Shown one piece after another: positions 1 through 7,826 of a stretch of 64,000 nucleotides of DNA. A program made the position numbers and the translations under genes. Origin of the DNA: Bin80 sp965208025. GTDB taxonomy: Bacteria; Bacteroidota; Rhodothermia; Rhodothermales; Bin80. The DNA is taken from the NCBI GenBank assembly GCA_965208025.1, contig OZ242302.1, positions 3,596,001-3,660,000 of the forward strand, given 5' to 3'. The notes below the pieces were generated by a model. It was given only the letters and a program-made list of their open reading frames with translations. It was not told the origin of the DNA and did not search any database. The first letter of the stretch is position 1. Each line of letters starts with the position of its first letter.

Positions 1-681
1 GTGTTCCCCGATTATACCCATTTACATACAGTATCCGAAATTCGTGCCAAGAGCAGAGTAATGCATCTTGGAATGGATCTTCAGGCTCATGCACACTATG
101 CCAGTACCACGGAATCAAGTGATGGTCCACCTATCGTACTCTGGAATCAGAGATGGGAGTATGATAAGAATCCAGGTGCATTTTTCAGGTTGATGAACCG
201 CCTAGATGATGCAGGATGTAGATTTCGGCTGATCCTTGCTGGCAAACGTTTTGAAGAACAACCCTCTGAATTTGATGTTGCGTTCGAGCGCTATGCAGAG
301 CGAATTCTTCATTATGGGTATGCCGAAAATTTTGAGGAATATAGCCGACTCCTTCACCGGGCAGACCTAGTAGTTTCCATGGCGATTCATGAATTTTTTG
401 GTATTGCAATGCTGGAATCCATCTTCTGTGGATGCCATCCGCTACTACCGAATCGGTTGAGTTATCCCGAACTGATTCCTTCTAACCTCCACAGACCTCT
501 GTTGCATGCTCCCATTCTTTACGAAAGTGAGGAAGAGTTATTCTCAATTCTTAAAGAAATGCTGACGGGGGAAGAGCGACCTCTTCCGCCCGAAACACTC
601 CGTGGGATTGTGGATCGACTAGATTGGTCGGTTCATGTAGCACAATATGATGCTCTATTTGAAGAATTTTTGTCTAATTGA
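1..681 (+). CDS. Glycosyltransferase, tRNA-queuosine mannosyltransferase-like (C-terminal part; cut by window edge)
   Basis: The reading frame is open from base 1 and ends at 681, so only about 226 C-terminal residues are visible. The segment PIVLWNQRWEYDKNP followed by an LILAGKRFEE stretch, and the acidic motif region MAIHEFFGIAMLES, resemble the C-terminal GT-B half of GTDC1/QTMAN-type proteins (bacterial members carry an N-terminal DUF3524 domain). Characterised eukaryotic members add mannose to queuosine in tRNA-Asp. The EFFGIAMLES motif is the nucleotide-sugar-binding E-x7-E type of GT4 enzymes. The GTG at base 1 is probably internal, not the start. Function as a tRNA-modifying enzyme is inferred from the family; a general GT4 glycosyltransferase is the alternative. 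The gene lies 371 bp before the next likely start. Confidence 0.75.
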   Translation: MFPDYTHLHTVSEIRAKSRVMHLGMDLQAHAHYASTTESSDGPPIVLWNQRWEYDKNPGAFFRLMNRLDDAGCRFRLILAGKRFEEQPSEFDVAFERYAERILHYGYAENFEEYSRLLHRADLVVSMAIHEFFGIAMLESIFCGCHPLLPNRLSYPELIPSNLHRPLLHAPILYESEEELFSILKEMLTGEERPLPPETLRGIVDRLDWSVHVAQYDALFEEFLSN

Positions 682-1052
682 AACTTGATTCCTCAGACTC
701 AAGCGGGTGCTTATGTCGGAAACTTTCTTGTTCATATGTTGACGCATTACTTGGCTATTGACGCAAGATTCATGATGGAACCACACGAAAGATGACTACA
801 ATTTTTGCCAGTAGGCGATCACGATTTTCTTGAATAGCCACTGAATGCGTGGGGAATTCGTGAATCACTTTTAGCCAGAGAGAGAATTTAGTTACAGTTG
901 AGAGTACAAGGCACTTAATTTGAATCCTATACTTATTCGCGGGGGAGGAGTCACAGACATCAGAATTTTAGGTTTAGTTTTCAGACTGGGCATGGAAATT
1001 CTATGCTCAGAATACGATTAGTTGCTATCTCATCAAATTTCCTTTGTACAAC
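682..1052. other. Intergenic stretch, no gene seen
   Basis: No convincing reading frame, RNA gene or terminator was found between the glycosyltransferase stop and the pyrophosphohydrolase start. The promoter of the downstream gene probably lies here, but no clear TAnnTTTG box was found. Confidence 0.4.
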
Positions 1053-1493
1053 ATGCCGACCGAGCACTATCAACGAGTCAAAGCCTTTATGGAGAAGGCA
1101 GGTCAGTCTACTCCAACCAAGGTAAGAATCCCTGATGCGCATACACGATCCCTGCGTGCGCGCCTAATTCTTGAAGAAGCCCTGGAAACGATCAATGCCC
1201 TTGGATTTTCTGTCGAGGTCATGGGGCGAGAGGTAAAGATCGAAACATGTGAGTTTTCCCCAGAAAAGCCAGTTGATCTTGAAGGGGTTGCCGATGGCTG
1301 TGCAGATATATCCGTGGTTACCATAGGTACCTTAATTGCATTTGGGATTGAGGATGAACAATTACTCCGTGAAGTAGATGAGGCAAATCTGCGAAAATTC
1401 GGTCCAGGCAGTTACGCTCGTGAAGATGGTAAATGGATTAAGCCGGAGGATTGGACCCCTCCGGATATCGCTCGAGTCCTCCATAGGCAGTAA
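1053..1493 (+). CDS. MazG/PRA-PH-like nucleotide pyrophosphohydrolase
   Basis: A 146-residue all-alpha protein with an EExxE metal-binding motif (E41, E42, E45 in RLILEEALETI) and a second acidic motif DGCAD near residue 84, as in the all-alpha NTP pyrophosphatase superfamily (MazG, phosphoribosyl-ATP pyrophosphohydrolase, COG4696-type). Such enzymes hydrolyse nucleotides between the alpha and beta phosphates using magnesium. The C-terminal segment NLRKFGPGSYAREDGKWIKP is typical of the small PRA-PH-like group. The frame also contains a TTG at 1044, but the ATG at 1053 gives the natural family start. Physiological substrate unknown; a house-cleaning role is an inference. It is a single gene, 138 bp before the next start. 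Confidence 0.75.
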   Translation: MPTEHYQRVKAFMEKAGQSTPTKVRIPDAHTRSLRARLILEEALETINALGFSVEVMGREVKIETCEFSPEKPVDLEGVADGCADISVVTIGTLIAFGIEDEQLLREVDEANLRKFGPGSYAREDGKWIKPEDWTPPDIARVLHRQ

Positions 1494-1631
1494 GCCAGAA
1501 TCATTAGCATAGACCACAATGAGGTAACCAAGCTATTGAACAGGAAAAGGAGTTCGTCGTAGGCAGAAATAGATTTCATGGTTTACTTTTAGACTGATCA
1601 TAATGCAGAAATTTTGATATCTACTCCGTTC

Positions 1632-3053
1632 ATGAATCATATGCGTTGCACAGCAATCCTTGTAGGTCTATTCCTTGTCGCCGTGAATGGGATAGCCCAG
1701 CCAGGGCCACAGATTGGGATTGACTATGCATCATTCGCTTATGATGATCAAGAATCACTTGTTGAACTCTATATGGCTTTCGAGGCGAACTCTCTTGCCT
1801 ATGTCACCGAAGACTCTATCTATCGCTCGGTCGTTCCACTTGCCCTAAAGCTTTCACGATCATCGGATGTTGATTTGAATCTGACATCCGATACCCCAGT
1901 TTGGTCACAAGAAAACAATCTCAACTTTTCGTTACGTGATACCTCTGCAATCCGAGAAGGACAAGTATTTCTTCGTCAAATTCGATTGACGGTTCCTCCC
2001 GGGGAGTATGAGTTAGAGGCCGATCTATCTACTCTATATCAAGACCCTTTACGTGCAAGTCGTGATCTGATCATCCCAGATTATAACGATCAGGATAGAT
2101 GTCTGATTTCCGATATCACTCTCGCGTCTAAAATTATGCCCTCAAATGACCGAGAGGATCCATTTTACAAAAATGGGCTGTATATTCTCCCGAATGCCAA
2201 TCAACTCTATGGAGAAGGATCAGAAAACCTCTTCTATTATGCCGAAGCCTACGGGACTCAATGTGTAGATCCTGTCAGGGATGAATACACACTACTCAGC
2301 TATATCACAGAGGCAAACAGATCAACCTCCATTCCAGGGCTTCAGAAACGTTCCAAACGCTCATCTCGACCGACCGATATCCTGGTTGGCTCATTTGATT
2401 TGGGGAGCCTGAATTCGGGGACTTATTTTCTGCGCATGGTAATACTGAATCACGCTAATGAAGCAATGGTGGAGCAGAGTCGCAAGTTTTTTGTCTTCAA
2501 TCCACAGGTGGATTCTCTGCAGACTACTCTGGTCTCCGATGCTGTGACTTTTGAGACGAGCACCTATGCAAGTATGCCTGTGGAAGAAGTTGAGAATGGG
2601 CTAGCGCATCTACGTGTGATTGCTACAGATCAGGAATCTAGACGGATTAAGCGTGTCAAGGATTTAGATGAAAGGAGAAGGCTTCTAATGGATCTATGGA
2701 ATGTTCGTGATCCAACTCCAGCCACGGGGGTCAACGAATTTCGGGATGAATTTTATAGCCTTTTGATGTACGCGAATGAGCGCTACTCCGCCCAACGAGT
2801 GGAAGGATGGGAGACCGACAGAGGAAATGTACTCCTCCGATATGGTAGGCCTACGGTGATTGAATCTCATATGTATGAGCGAGGCCTCAAGCCATACGAA
2901 GTTTGGAAGTACAATAATATTCCAGGTGAAGGGCAGGCAGATTTTGTCTTTGCTGACTTAGATGGGTTTGGCGATTTTGAGTTAATTCACTCCTCCGTTG
3001 CGGGGGAGCGGAAGCTTCCCAATTGGATTCAGAGAATTTCAAATAGCTTTTGA
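1632..3053 (+). CDS. GWxTD domain-containing exported protein
   Basis: About 473 residues. It starts with a signal peptide (MNHMRCTAILVGLFLVAVNGIAQ) and carries the signature GWETD near residue 391 followed by RGNVLLRYGRP, the diagnostic core of the GWxTD domain found in Bacteroidota, Chlorobi and Acidobacteria. The N-terminal 350 residues are beta-rich, like the usual Ig-like portion. Function of the family is unknown; members are exported and some are large multi-domain proteins. The frame opens at a TTG at 1614; the ATG at 1632 was chosen because the signal peptide starts there. The stop at 3053 is followed one base later by the GTG proposed as the asnS start, so the two genes are probably co-transcribed. 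Confidence 0.8.
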   Translation: MNHMRCTAILVGLFLVAVNGIAQPGPQIGIDYASFAYDDQESLVELYMAFEANSLAYVTEDSIYRSVVPLALKLSRSSDVDLNLTSDTPVWSQENNLNFSLRDTSAIREGQVFLRQIRLTVPPGEYELEADLSTLYQDPLRASRDLIIPDYNDQDRCLISDITLASKIMPSNDREDPFYKNGLYILPNANQLYGEGSENLFYYAEAYGTQCVDPVRDEYTLLSYITEANRSTSIPGLQKRSKRSSRPTDILVGSFDLGSLNSGTYFLRMVILNHANEAMVEQSRKFFVFNPQVDSLQTTLVSDAVTFETSTYASMPVEEVENGLAHLRVIATDQESRRIKRVKDLDERRRLLMDLWNVRDPTPATGVNEFRDEFYSLLMYANERYSAQRVEGWETDRGNVLLRYGRPTVIESHMYERGLKPYEVWKYNNIPGEGQADFVFADLDGFGDFELIHSSVAGERKLPNWIQRISNSF

Positions 3054-3054
3054 C

Positions 3055-4554
3055 GTGGAAACCACAACAATAGATCTACTTAAAAACCAGATTGGGACGG
3101 TTGTAACCCTTCGGGGTTGGTTACAGCAAAAGCGTGTTTCCAAAGCTCTGATTTTTTTGGTTCTGCGCGATGGAACAGGGCTTGTACAGTGTGTAGTGAA
3201 TCAGAGCAATATTGATGCAACCTCATGGGAAAGTGCATCGACGGCTACACAGGAAACTTCATTCGTGGTTGAGGGGGAGGTATTAAAAGATGAGCGTCAG
3301 GTAGGAGGGGTAGAGATGCAGGTTTCAAAAATTAAAATTCTTCAGATCGCAGAAGATTATCCCATTACACCAAAGGCCCATGGCATAGAATTCTTAATGG
3401 ATCGCCGCCATTTGTGGCTACGCAGTAGACGTCCATGGGCTGTGATGCGGGTACGAAATCGTATCATCATGAGCATTCATAATTTTTTTCAAGAGCGTGG
3501 CTTTCTTCAGATGGATGCCCCCCTTCTGACAAAAAATGCTGTTGAAGGCACCAGTACGCTCTTTGAGATTGATTACTTTGGGAGTCCGGCCTATTTGACC
3601 CAGAGTGGTCAGCTTCACGGGGAAGTGATGGCCATGGCGTTTAATAAGATCTATACGTTCGGTCCAGTTTTCCGTGCGGAAAAATCGAAGACGAGGAGGC
3701 ATCTGACCGAATTCTGGATGATTGAGCCAGAGATGGCATTCTATGATCTGGACATGAACATGAAGCTCGCAGAGAACTTTCTGATCCGTATTGCCACCGA
3801 TGCACTTCGTGACTGTAATGATGAATTGGAGTTATTGGAAAGAGATCTGGACGCGCTCCGCCGCATTCAGGGGCCGTTTCCACGACTGACCTACTGTGAA
3901 GCAGTTGAACTCCTTCGTAGTGATAAAACACGGAAAATTGTTGAAACGAAGCAGGAAGAGTTGCGGAGCGAAAAGTTCAGGTTGGAAACCGAACAGGCCG
4001 AAAACCGGCAAATGTATTCCCGTGTAAAGGAATGGAAAAAGCGTCGCATAGATGCGCGTGAGATCCAAATCAACACCAGACTTGTCCAGATTGAAGAAGC
4101 ACTGAGGAATTTGCCAAATTGGGCCCAATCGGCTCTGGAATTTGAGTGGGGGAAAGACTTCGGTGGAAGTGATGAAACCCTGTTAACATGGCATTTTGAT
4201 CGCCCAATTATTGTACATCGTTATCCAGAGGCCGTGAAAGCGTTTTACATGAAACGAGATCCAGAGGATGATCGCTTAGCCCTGGGAATGGACGTTCTGG
4301 CTCCAGAGGGATTTGGAGAGATTATAGGCGGAGGACAGCGGGCAGATGATCTCCGCTTTTTAGAAGAACAAGTAAAACGCCATCATCTACCCGAGGATGC
4401 TTTTGCGTGGTATTTTGATCTTCGCCGCTATGGAACTGTGCCGCACAGCGGCTTTGGTTTGGGCCTGGAACGAACGGTCGCTTGGATTTGTGGTCTGGAG
4501 CATATTCGCGAAACGATTCCATTCCCCAGAACGCTCGGACGACTGGCACCGTAA
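3055..4554 (+). CDS. asnS: Asparaginyl-tRNA synthetase
   Basis: A 499-residue class IIb aminoacyl-tRNA synthetase that charges tRNA-Asn in the cytoplasm. The N-terminal OB fold (GTVVTLRGWLQQKRVSKAL) binds the anticodon. Motif 2 is around residues 205-226 (FRAEKSKTRRHLTEFWMIEP, the AsnRS-type EFWMIEPE) and motif 3 near 465-497 (FGLGLERTVAWICGLEHIRE, IPFPRT). E. coli AsnRS is 466 residues; the extra length here is a highly charged, heptad-like insert at about residues 290-360, between motifs 2 and 3. The GTG at 3055 is proposed as start because it lies directly after the GWxTD stop at 3053 and matches the usual N-terminus; the frame itself opens further upstream, inside the GWxTD gene. AspRS is less likely given the motif 2 and 3 wording. 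Confidence 0.93.
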   Translation: METTTIDLLKNQIGTVVTLRGWLQQKRVSKALIFLVLRDGTGLVQCVVNQSNIDATSWESASTATQETSFVVEGEVLKDERQVGGVEMQVSKIKILQIAEDYPITPKAHGIEFLMDRRHLWLRSRRPWAVMRVRNRIIMSIHNFFQERGFLQMDAPLLTKNAVEGTSTLFEIDYFGSPAYLTQSGQLHGEVMAMAFNKIYTFGPVFRAEKSKTRRHLTEFWMIEPEMAFYDLDMNMKLAENFLIRIATDALRDCNDELELLERDLDALRRIQGPFPRLTYCEAVELLRSDKTRKIVETKQEELRSEKFRLETEQAENRQMYSRVKEWKKRRIDAREIQINTRLVQIEEALRNLPNWAQSALEFEWGKDFGGSDETLLTWHFDRPIIVHRYPEAVKAFYMKRDPEDDRLALGMDVLAPEGFGEIIGGGQRADDLRFLEEQVKRHHLPEDAFAWYFDLRRYGTVPHSGFGLGLERTVAWICGLEHIRETIPFPRTLGRLAP

Positions 4555-4556
4555 AG

Positions 4557-5228
4557 ATGGGGACATTTCCTCAGCTCCCTCTGCAGTTCACCAAGCAGTC
4601 CTTTGAAGACATGTTCGCCCATGCTCAGCAGTTTCGTGCGCTCATGCAAAAGCGACGCTCCGTACGTACATTCAGTAATCGCCCAGTATCCCGTAAATTG
4701 ATTCAAGAAGCAATCTTGACTGCTGGAACCGCACCAAGTGGAGCACACCGCGAACCATGGCATTTTGTTGCCATCAGTGATCCAGAGGTCAAAGCGGCAA
4801 TTCGATGTGCAGCTGAAAGGGAAGAGCTTGAGAGTTATCAGCGGCGAATGTCGGATGAGTGGCGCGACGCCTTACAACCGATCGGTACAAATTGGCAGAA
4901 ACCCTTTCTTGAAATAGCACCTTGGCTCGTAATTTGTTTTGCGAAGAATACTGGCGATGATGGAAAGAAAAATTACTATGTTCCAGAAAGCTGTGGAATT
5001 GCGTGTGGTCTTTTCATCACAGCCATTCATGCAATGGGGCTAGCCACGCTTACCCATACCCCAAGCCCAATGAAGTTTCTCAGTGAAATTCTGCAACGCC
5101 CACGCAATGAGAGGGCGTACATCCTATTTCCAGTGGGCTATCCAGCCGATCACACTACGGTGCCAGATTTAAAACGAAAAAACCAAGCAGAACTGATTAC
5201 CTGGATTGAGGAGAATAAAAATGAATGA
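4557..5228 (+). CDS. Nitroreductase-family flavoprotein, iodotyrosine deiodinase-like
   Basis: A 223-residue FMN protein. The stretch RRSVRTFSNRPVSRKLIQEA, then AGTAPSGAHREPWHFV, and the C-terminal LPVGYPA-type sequence (FPVGYPADHTTVPDLKRK) closely follow vertebrate iodotyrosine deiodinase (IYD). The three residues that bind the zwitterion of the substrate in human IYD (E157, Y161, K182) are present with identical spacing: E90, Y94 and K115. IYD-type enzymes reductively dehalogenate halotyrosines using FMN, so a bacterial halotyrosine dehalogenase is the best prediction. The ATG at 4557 is two bases after the asnS stop; the frame opens upstream inside asnS, but no homology extends there. It is likely the last gene of the GWxTD-asnS operon, before the hairpin at 5233. 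Confidence 0.85.
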   Translation: MGTFPQLPLQFTKQSFEDMFAHAQQFRALMQKRRSVRTFSNRPVSRKLIQEAILTAGTAPSGAHREPWHFVAISDPEVKAAIRCAAEREELESYQRRMSDEWRDALQPIGTNWQKPFLEIAPWLVICFAKNTGDDGKKNYYVPESCGIACGLFITAIHAMGLATLTHTPSPMKFLSEILQRPRNERAYILFPVGYPADHTTVPDLKRKNQAELITWIEENKNE

Positions 5229-5232
5229 GTTA

Positions 5233-5261
5233 GCGGGATCCCCATTGTGTGGGGATCCCGC
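5233..5261. terminator. Hairpin between convergent genes
   Basis: A perfect 11-bp inverted repeat, GCGGGATCCCC and its complement, with a 7-base loop (ATTGTGT), lies 4 bases after the nitroreductase stop and 15 bases before the glnN stop. Position between two convergent genes and the GC-rich stem suggest a bidirectional terminator, although no U tract follows the stem on either side. Confidence 0.6.
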
Positions 5262-5276
5262 ATCCGCACACTCAAA

Positions 5277-7469
5277 TCAATTCACAAAAAGAATTTCGCT
5301 GTAGCTCGGCAACGGCCACTTATCTCTGGGGATCACACCTTCAAGTTGATCCGCGGCTTCGCGTGCCTTCAGCATTGCAGGAATAAGATTGTCTTTCTTA
5401 TGCAAGGCATTTTCGTCAAGATCGTCAGAATGTACATTCAACTGCACAGTCAACTCGTCAACTGCGGTGATTAAATTACCAAGAAGGTCATTGACAGATG
5501 TTGCGGTATGAACCGAGGGCGAATCACTACTCACTTTCAAGCCTATGGACTTGCTTTGCGATGCGATCTGTGTGAGTTCATTCAAATAGGCAAAGCTGGC
5601 AGGAATCACTTGAGTTCTGATCAGCTTTTCAAGGGTATGCCCTTCAATATCAAGTGCAGTATCATACTGTTCAAGTGCAATCTCTTTGCGGGCTTTCAAC
5701 TCAGCAGCGGTTAAAATACCGAAAATAGAGAATAGGGACGTATTCTTGTCAGAATCCAAGTGCTGGAGCGCATCCACGGTAGTGCGCAGGTTCAGCAGAC
5801 CTCGTTTTTCGGCCTCCTCATGCCATGCGTCGGCATAGTTATCTCCCTCAAAGAGAATCGTCTGACACTCTTGTGCGGTTTCAGACAGAAGCCCCAAAAC
5901 GGTTTTCTTGAATACATGTGGATCGTTTTTATCCTTTCCTCGGAGGGCATCTCTCAGACTGTTTGCAAAATCACGCAGGGATTCAGCCACAGCTGCATTG
6001 AGTACAACGTTCGGAAAAGCCAAGGACTGGTGGGATCCAGCAGCACGGAATTCAAATTTGTTACCCGTGAAGGCAAAGGGGGACGTACGGTTACGGTCTC
6101 CAGCGTGCTTGGGGATAAGGGGTAACATGCTGACTCCCAAGAATAAATCTGTATCCTTGGCGGTGGAAAGTTCATCCCCTTTGATAAGCTTCTGGTACAG
6201 ATCATACAATTGGGCTCCCAAGAAGACACTTAGGATCGCAGGGGGAGCTTCATTTGCACCCAAGCGGTGATCATTACCTGCGGAACTCACGGAGATGCGA
6301 AGCAGATCTTGGTGTCTGTAAACCGCACGGATTACAGCGGTACAGAAAACTAAAAATGTGAGATTTTCATGCGGTGTTGAACCAGGGTCAAGCAAGTTCG
6401 CGCCTGAATCAGTAGAGATGGACCAGTTGATGTGCTTCCCAGAGCCATTCAACTCAGCAAAGGGCTTCTCATGAAGAAGCGCAACCAGTCCATGTTTACG
6501 TGCAATACTCTTCAACGTAATCATGATCAATTGCTGATGATCAGAGGCAATGCCGCTGGTCTCAAAGACAGGGGCGACCTCGTACTGACTTGGAGCCACT
6601 TCATTGTGCCTTGTTTTGACTGGGATTCCAAGGCGATAAAGTTCTTTTTCAGTGTCAAGCATACAGGCAAGAATCCGACTCGGGATTTCCCCGAAGTAGT
6701 GATCATCCAACTGCTGCCCCTTGGGAGGAGGAGCACCAAGGAGGGTACGACCCGTATTGGCTAGATCAGAACGACGATAATAGTATTCCTCGTCAATTAG
6801 AAAGTATTCTTGCTCCGCACCTACGGTAGTATGAACACGCTCCGCATTATCACCGAGCATGCGTAGAACACGACGAGCTTGGCGGTCCAGGGCATCAATT
6901 GATCTCAGGAGTGGAGTTTTGTGATCAAGTGCCTCGCCAGTCCATGATACAAAACATGTGGGAATCGCAAGGTAGCTTCCGTTTTTATTCTCAACAAGGA
7001 AGGCAGGAGAAGATGGATCCCATACAGTGTATCCTCGAGCTTCGTGGGTAGCCCGAAGACCACCATTGGGGAAGCTTGAAGCATCTGGTTCACCTTGGAT
7101 TAGGTCTTTCCCACTGAGAGATGTGACAGCTTGACCAACGATGGTTGGGTTAATAAAGCTGTCGTGTTTGCCCGCTGTTCCACCTGTAAGGGGTTGAAAC
7201 CAGTGAACAAAATGGGTAGCACCGCGCTCCAAAGCCCATTCTTTCATCGTGAGGGCTACGATCTCGGCATGATGTGTGGCGATTGGAGAACTCTTAGTAA
7301 TGCAGTTCACCATTCCCTGAAAAACCTCCTTGGGAAGCCGTTTTCGCATTTCATCAATACTGAACGTATTTTCTGCGAAGTGATCCTCAAGATCAGGGGG
7401 ATCAATCGTATCAATATGGTTTGCGCGAAACTTGGTAGCGGCGGTAAGATTGTGAAGTGTAATACTCAT
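5277..7469 (-). CDS. glnN: Glutamine synthetase, type III
   Basis: A 730-residue protein of the GSIII family, whose members are 700-730 residues, much longer than GSI/GSII, and are typical of Bacteroidota and cyanobacteria. It makes glutamine from glutamate, ammonia and ATP. Visible signatures are the N-terminal FAENTFSIDEMRKRLPKEVF, the catalytic-domain motifs HFVHWFQPLTG, VGAEQEYFLID, ARKHGLVALLHEKPFA, LNGSGKHINWS and NRTSPFAFTGNKFEFRA. The C-terminal ~170 residues are the helical extension specific to GSIII. The ATG at 7469 is the natural start. It is transcribed alone, converging on the nitroreductase gene; the GH16 gene is 357 bp upstream, so it probably has its own promoter in that gap. 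Confidence 0.95.
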   Translation of the reverse strand: MSITLHNLTAATKFRANHIDTIDPPDLEDHFAENTFSIDEMRKRLPKEVFQGMVNCITKSSPIATHHAEIVALTMKEWALERGATHFVHWFQPLTGGTAGKHDSFINPTIVGQAVTSLSGKDLIQGEPDASSFPNGGLRATHEARGYTVWDPSSPAFLVENKNGSYLAIPTCFVSWTGEALDHKTPLLRSIDALDRQARRVLRMLGDNAERVHTTVGAEQEYFLIDEEYYYRRSDLANTGRTLLGAPPPKGQQLDDHYFGEIPSRILACMLDTEKELYRLGIPVKTRHNEVAPSQYEVAPVFETSGIASDHQQLIMITLKSIARKHGLVALLHEKPFAELNGSGKHINWSISTDSGANLLDPGSTPHENLTFLVFCTAVIRAVYRHQDLLRISVSSAGNDHRLGANEAPPAILSVFLGAQLYDLYQKLIKGDELSTAKDTDLFLGVSMLPLIPKHAGDRNRTSPFAFTGNKFEFRAAGSHQSLAFPNVVLNAAVAESLRDFANSLRDALRGKDKNDPHVFKKTVLGLLSETAQECQTILFEGDNYADAWHEEAEKRGLLNLRTTVDALQHLDSDKNTSLFSIFGILTAAELKARKEIALEQYDTALDIEGHTLEKLIRTQVIPASFAYLNELTQIASQSKSIGLKVSSDSPSVHTATSVNDLLGNLITAVDELTVQLNVHSDDLDENALHKKDNLIPAMLKAREAADQLEGVIPRDKWPLPSYSEILFVN

Positions 7470-7826
7470 AGTTAGTTAAGCAAGATAATTGTTCAAGGTG
7501 GAGCGGATATTGTGTTGTGAGGATACCCGTCTCTGCGCAGTTTGTTTCGGATAATCTGCCAGATTTACGTAATGATATACAGCAATATACGAATATTCTT
7601 TAGAAATTCACGCCTTTTGATAGATTCCCCTAAATTATTCCACCATTGATTCAAGGTCAACGGGTTATTGATAAATAGAGTATTGAGAACGAATGAGCGA
7701 GCCAGTCGGTAACCTCCTATTGAGTAAGAGGTTGGGTTGTACCCTGGACAAGCCTGTAAGCAAGCTTGAATGATCTATCAGGAAAGGGAGCAGTAGGGGA
7801 ACTGATTAGGAAAGATGGATAATGAT
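7470..7826. other. Intergenic region upstream of glnN
   Basis: This 357-bp gap between the GH16 stop and the glnN start contains no credible gene. The glnN promoter should be here, but no clear TAnnTTTG box was found on the minus strand. Confidence 0.4.
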
